Assembly: GCA_016932575.1 (NCBI GenBank)
Contig: JAFGCO010000067.1
Location: forward strand, 248,001-312,000
DNA length: 64,000 nt
From: a bacterium
Lineage (GTDB): Bacteria; Zhuqueibacterota; QNDG01; JAFGCO01
Direction: 5' to 3'
The notes below the pieces were generated by a model. That model had not been told where the DNA came from and did not search any database. It worked only from the letters and a program-made list of their open reading frames with translations. Made by a program: the position numbers and the translations under genes. Every line of letters starts with the position of its first letter. Positions within the stretch are counted from its first letter, which is position 1. This document shows positions 60,998 through 64,000 of the stretch, one piece after another.

Positions 60998-63376
60998 ATG
61001 AAATCTGCAAAGCACATAAACCAAAAATCGAACAGGATTGATTTTGCTGCTCTTATAAGGATAATCACTCTGCTCCCGATTTTAGTGTCCTGTTTTATCT
61101 ATGCTTTTGAAAAGTCCAGGACCATTGATCCTGAGTATTTTGCGAATCCCCCAAAAGAATACCGGCAGCATGCGTGGCTTACCTACAACCTGTCGAACTC
61201 AACAGAAGAAAGTCTGACAGGCGAAATTCAAGAGCGGGCCAAAGCCGGCTTAAGCGGCGGGTTTTATCTCGGGATGTGGGGCGGCAACACAAGTGCATGG
61301 TCAGAGGCCTATTTAACCGGTTCTGGAATGGAGCCTTCCGAAAAGGGCATTGAGTTTCTGAGCGATGCCTATTTTAATCTCTATACAAAAGCCATTGAGG
61401 CGGGACTCGAATACGGAAATCCGCCCCTGGTGTTTTATGACGAAGTCGGATATCCCAGCGGCATGGCGGGCGGGCTCCTGTATTCAAAATATCCGGAGCA
61501 TACGGCAAAAAGCCTCGAAAAAGCTGAAAGGGATGTGACCGGGCCCTCCCGTTTCGAAATAAAAATCCCGAAAGGCATGACTGTCGGCGCGGTCCGCATG
61601 AACCTTGATACCTGGGAACTGGTCGATATCAGTGATAAAATCAAAAAACAAAGACATCTGAAATGTCAGATCCCCGAAGGACGCTGGAAAGTGATGGCAT
61701 TTTATCTGGATACCGAAGCCTCCCTGGGGCAGGGGCGCAAGATCGGTTATGTGGATTATCTGGACGAAGAAGCAGTCCGGACCTATATTGAATTATGCTA
61801 CCAGGCCCATTATGATCATCTCAGGCCCTATTGGGGCCATGTGCTCAGAATCACACATTATGACGAGCCGGCCCTGCATGTGTCCGGGGGACGGGCCTGG
61901 ACACCCCGATATAATGAAAAATTTGAAGACGCTTACGGATACAATCCCATGAAATATTATCCCGCCTTGTTCTACGACATCGGCCCTGAAACCGGGGCCG
62001 TCCGCAATCTTCTGTGGGGATTTCGCACCCGGCTGTTCAGCGAATTCTATATCAAACAGCTTGACGACTGGTGCCGCGAGCACGACATCATGCTGAGCGG
62101 GCATCTGGATCAGGAAGAAATTGATAATCCGGTGCCCGTGAACGGTGATTTGATGCTTATGTTCAAGCATCAGCAGGTACCGGCCATCGATGATATCTGG
62201 TGGTGGGGACGCAGCAACCGTGCCTATAAACTGGTCGCGTCATCCGCGTACAACTGGGACAAACCGTTTTTCATGGCTGAAACCTATGCCGGATACCGGG
62301 AGAATATGAGCCCCGAGATCGTATTCAAGGTGGCTCTGGATCAGGCCGCCATGGGCGCCAATTTTCAGGTCGGCGCTCTCCCGCGTGACAAAACACCTGA
62401 AAGTGACCGGATGATCGGGCGCTTATGCTACATGTTGCAGCATGGCCGGCATGTAGCGGATGTGGCCATCCTGTATCCCATTGCCTCGCTTCAGGCGGCT
62501 TATCGTTTTGGTCAATGGCAAGACAGTGAAAATGCAAAGAGCCATGCTGTAGCGTTTGCCCGGGAGGGCGGCATTGTTCCGCCTGAAACAGATTATATCG
62601 ACCTGGGCGAACTGATATTCCGGGGATTGCGTCAGGACTTCACATTTCTGCATCCGGAGGTGCTTCAGGAACGCTGCATAATCGAAGGTAATAAACTGGT
62701 ACTGAATAATGAAATAAACCGGGTAACCTTTTCGGCTCTCATCATTCCGGGATGCCGGGTGCTTTCCATCAAAACCGTGCGCCAAATTCAGGCCTTTTTT
62801 GATGCAGGAGGAACCGTGATCACCACAAAAATCCTGGCCGAAAAATCCGCGGAACGGGGAAAGGATGCCGAGGTGAAACAAATCATGCGGGACGTGTTCG
62901 GCCTGCCGGATAACGGTCCCATGAAAGCGGAATTTCACAGACGGCTGGACGAATTCATGGTGCACTTCATCAACCGGAATAAAGCAGGCGGCCGGGCTTA
63001 TTTTTTACCGGATTATACACCTGAAATGATTCAGGCCATTATGCATGAAATCATTCCGCTGTGGGACGTGACCATCGAAGAGCCCATGTGGCCCTTGAAA
63101 ACCGGCCGTGCCTACGAGGGATCGCTTACCTGCATCCATAAAGTCAAGGACGGCCGGCATCTCTATTTCTTTGCCAACTCTTCGGACCATCCGGTCAACA
63201 CCGAGGTTGTTCTGCGTGATTCTGTAAATTGTACTCTCTGGAATCCGATGAACGGAAAGATACGCGCGATTGAAGAAATACACGGCCGTCATGAAACCGG
63301 CCGACCCACGACCCGGATTCCGCTGAAGCTGGATCCGGTCAGCGGTGTTTTCTTTGTGCAGGAGGCTCCGGAATAA
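60998..63376 (+). CDS. GH106-like (alpha-L-rhamnosidase-type) glycoside hydrolase
   Basis: The 792-residue protein has one N-terminal hydrophobic segment (about 20-37, signal peptide or anchor) and a catalytic part resembling GH106: HAWLTYNLSNSTEESLTGEI, FYDEVGYPSGMAGGLLYSKYPE (the DE.G.PSG.AGG hallmark) and ITHYDEPALH. GH106 enzymes act on rhamnogalacturonan or other rhamnosides and usually reach about 1000-1100 residues; this one ends without the extra beta-sandwich domains. It could therefore be a distinct subfamily with another specificity. The ribosome site is weak. It stands apart from the GH3 gene but fits a plant-polymer diet. Confidence 0.75.
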   Translation: MKSAKHINQKSNRIDFAALIRIITLLPILVSCFIYAFEKSRTIDPEYFANPPKEYRQHAWLTYNLSNSTEESLTGEIQERAKAGLSGGFYLGMWGGNTSAWSEAYLTGSGMEPSEKGIEFLSDAYFNLYTKAIEAGLEYGNPPLVFYDEVGYPSGMAGGLLYSKYPEHTAKSLEKAERDVTGPSRFEIKIPKGMTVGAVRMNLDTWELVDISDKIKKQRHLKCQIPEGRWKVMAFYLDTEASLGQGRKIGYVDYLDEEAVRTYIELCYQAHYDHLRPYWGHVLRITHYDEPALHVSGGRAWTPRYNEKFEDAYGYNPMKYYPALFYDIGPETGAVRNLLWGFRTRLFSEFYIKQLDDWCREHDIMLSGHLDQEEIDNPVPVNGDLMLMFKHQQVPAIDDIWWWGRSNRAYKLVASSAYNWDKPFFMAETYAGYRENMSPEIVFKVALDQAAMGANFQVGALPRDKTPESDRMIGRLCYMLQHGRHVADVAILYPIASLQAAYRFGQWQDSENAKSHAVAFAREGGIVPPETDYIDLGELIFRGLRQDFTFLHPEVLQERCIIEGNKLVLNNEINRVTFSALIIPGCRVLSIKTVRQIQAFFDAGGTVITTKILAEKSAERGKDAEVKQIMRDVFGLPDNGPMKAEFHRRLDEFMVHFINRNKAGGRAYFLPDYTPEMIQAIMHEIIPLWDVTIEEPMWPLKTGRAYEGSLTCIHKVKDGRHLYFFANSSDHPVNTEVVLRDSVNCTLWNPMNGKIRAIEEIHGRHETGRPTTRIPLKLDPVSGVFFVQEAPE

Positions 63377-63549
63377 ACCATCCGGCACCGGAGGATCAGA
63401 AGGATAAAAATGGGGTGTTATCTGGAACGGTCTGCTTTTCTATATTTTCATAGGTTTCCCTGAACCTTAAAAAGCGCACTGATATTTTAAGTGTATGACA
63501 TAACCATATAAAAATCATGTAACACAACTTCTGGTTTCTGTGTGAAAAT

Positions 63550-63579
63550 CCCGGATGTCGAGCGAAGCGGATCCCCGGG
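63550..63579. repeat. REP-like palindrome
   Basis: CCCGGAT (63550-63556) pairs with ATCCCCGGG (63571-63579, one bulged base) around a 14-base loop holding CGAGCGAAGCGG. It is GC-rich in an AT-rich gap, as expected of a mobile REP-type element. No second copy is in the window. The wider gap 63377-63762 holds this, the AGGCAAA repeats and no other gene. Confidence 0.4.
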
Positions 63580-63612
63580 TGTTTAAACATATATTGTTAT
63601 TACTGACATTGT

Positions 63613-63740
63613 ACAATATCAGGCAAAATATTTGTCTATTATTGGATAATTTTGTATTATTGTCTATATTTAGTAAAATATTGGACAATATTAGGCAAAG
63701 ATATTGAGGTTGTGTGGTATATAATATTATATTAGGCAAA
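63613..63740. repeat. Three AT-rich direct repeats ending in AGGCAAA
   Basis: ACAATATCAGGCAAA (63613-63627), ACAATATTAGGCAAA (63685-63699) and a shorter TATATTAGGCAAA (63728-63740) lie in the same orientation just upstream of the edge gene. TTGTCTAT also occurs twice between them. The layout is iteron-like and suggests a regulator or replication-type binding region. Confidence 0.45.
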
Positions 63741-63762
63741 TAAATATAGCAAAGGAGGAAAA

Positions 63763-64000
63763 ATGAATCGATTTAATTTCATTGTTTCTTTTTTAATTAT
63801 GTTTAGCGATTTTTTGTTTTGCCAGTCTATTTCAAATAATCAGGATAAATATGAATTAATAATAAATCAAAAAACAGACCATATGGTAATTGATCCAGTT
63901 TTTGTACACAATAAGGTAAAAGATGATGTGTATGGTTTTGTCCATGCTTGGGAAAAAGCACTATTAAAAAATGGTTTTAATTTGATAACTAGAACAAAAA
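63763..64000 (+). CDS. Exported protein of unknown function, cut by the window end
   Basis: The first 79 codons are visible: a signal peptide (MNRFNFIVSFLIMFSDFLFC) then a polar stretch with KTDHMVIDPVFVHNKV and VYGFVHAWEKALLK. An ideal AAAGGAGG site lies six bases before the ATG. Codons are very AT-rich compared with the rest of the window, a sign of transfer or of the start of an accessory island. The family cannot be told from this piece. Confidence 0.75.
   Translation, partial: MNRFNFIVSFLIMFSDFLFCQSISNNQDKYELIINQKTDHMVIDPVFVHNKVKDDVYGFVHAWEKALLKNGFNLITRTK

Overview
The window looks like one chromosomal contig from a Gram-negative bacterium of the FCB type. Candidate lineages such as KSB1, Calditrichota or Marinimicrobia would fit, but I cannot place it further. 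Six large secreted proteins end in a C-terminal sorting domain of the type IX secretion (Por) kind, five of them with a PNPFN signature. An outer-membrane FadL-like porin and a SPOR lipoprotein also point to a two-membrane envelope. Base composition looks moderate, near the mid-40s percent GC by eye, with clearly AT-richer stretches inside the FadL gene and at the right edge. Promoters that can be read (the tRNA-Leu gene, the divergent pair near 10.4 kb, the SPOR gene) look like ordinary sigma-70 sites.

Left part (1-7.1 kb): a membrane-anchored sulfatase-fold enzyme (+) faces a tightly packed minus-strand run. In order of transcription the run is a LytR_C protein, rsfS and argS, then a TTG-started PfkB kinase, a YjbQ protein and mtnA. 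The last three overlap one another and look like a small nucleoside/methylthioribose salvage unit.

Secreted-protein region (7.1-30.2 kb): this is the accessory part of the window. It holds a conserved-looking exported protein, an 842-residue protein with duplicated jelly-roll/CARDB units and a divergent FadL-like porin. A three-gene operon follows, transcribed 19.9 to 12.1 kb: an SGNH esterase with dockerin-like and cohesin-like parts, a beta-helix protein with eight InlB-like repeats, and a cohesin-like protein. Next come a 2533-residue SGNH protein with about eleven Big_1 domains, one of them split by a carbohydrate-binding-like domain, and an M1 aminopeptidase. Nearly all should reach the cell surface by the same route, which suggests a surface machine for polysaccharide or plant/algal debris.

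Middle (30.3-45.9 kb): RNase R; a two-component set (REC-PAS-kinase-REC hybrid, membrane PAS kinase, Rcp1-like receiver); a divergent inositol-phosphatase gene; a GH3 glycosidase with a PA14 insert; and a remnant of an ECF sigma gene preceded by two tiny membrane ORFs. A FemAB-like transferase, a membrane SGNH hydrolase, an AEC transporter and a SPOR lipoprotein complete this part.

Right part (46-63.4 kb): mostly plus-strand housekeeping genes: yebC-ruvC-ruvA-ruvB-queA, ispD-ispF, gltX, a lytic transglycosylase, polA, tRNA-Leu(CAG) on the minus strand, smpB-tyrS, a YoaP-like acetyltransferase with a hemolysin III protein, and a GH106-like glycosidase. The last 400 bases are very AT-rich, carry a REP-like palindrome and repeated AGGCAAA motifs, and open a new exported-protein gene cut by the window end. 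I saw no CRISPR array, insertion sequence, rRNA or prophage.
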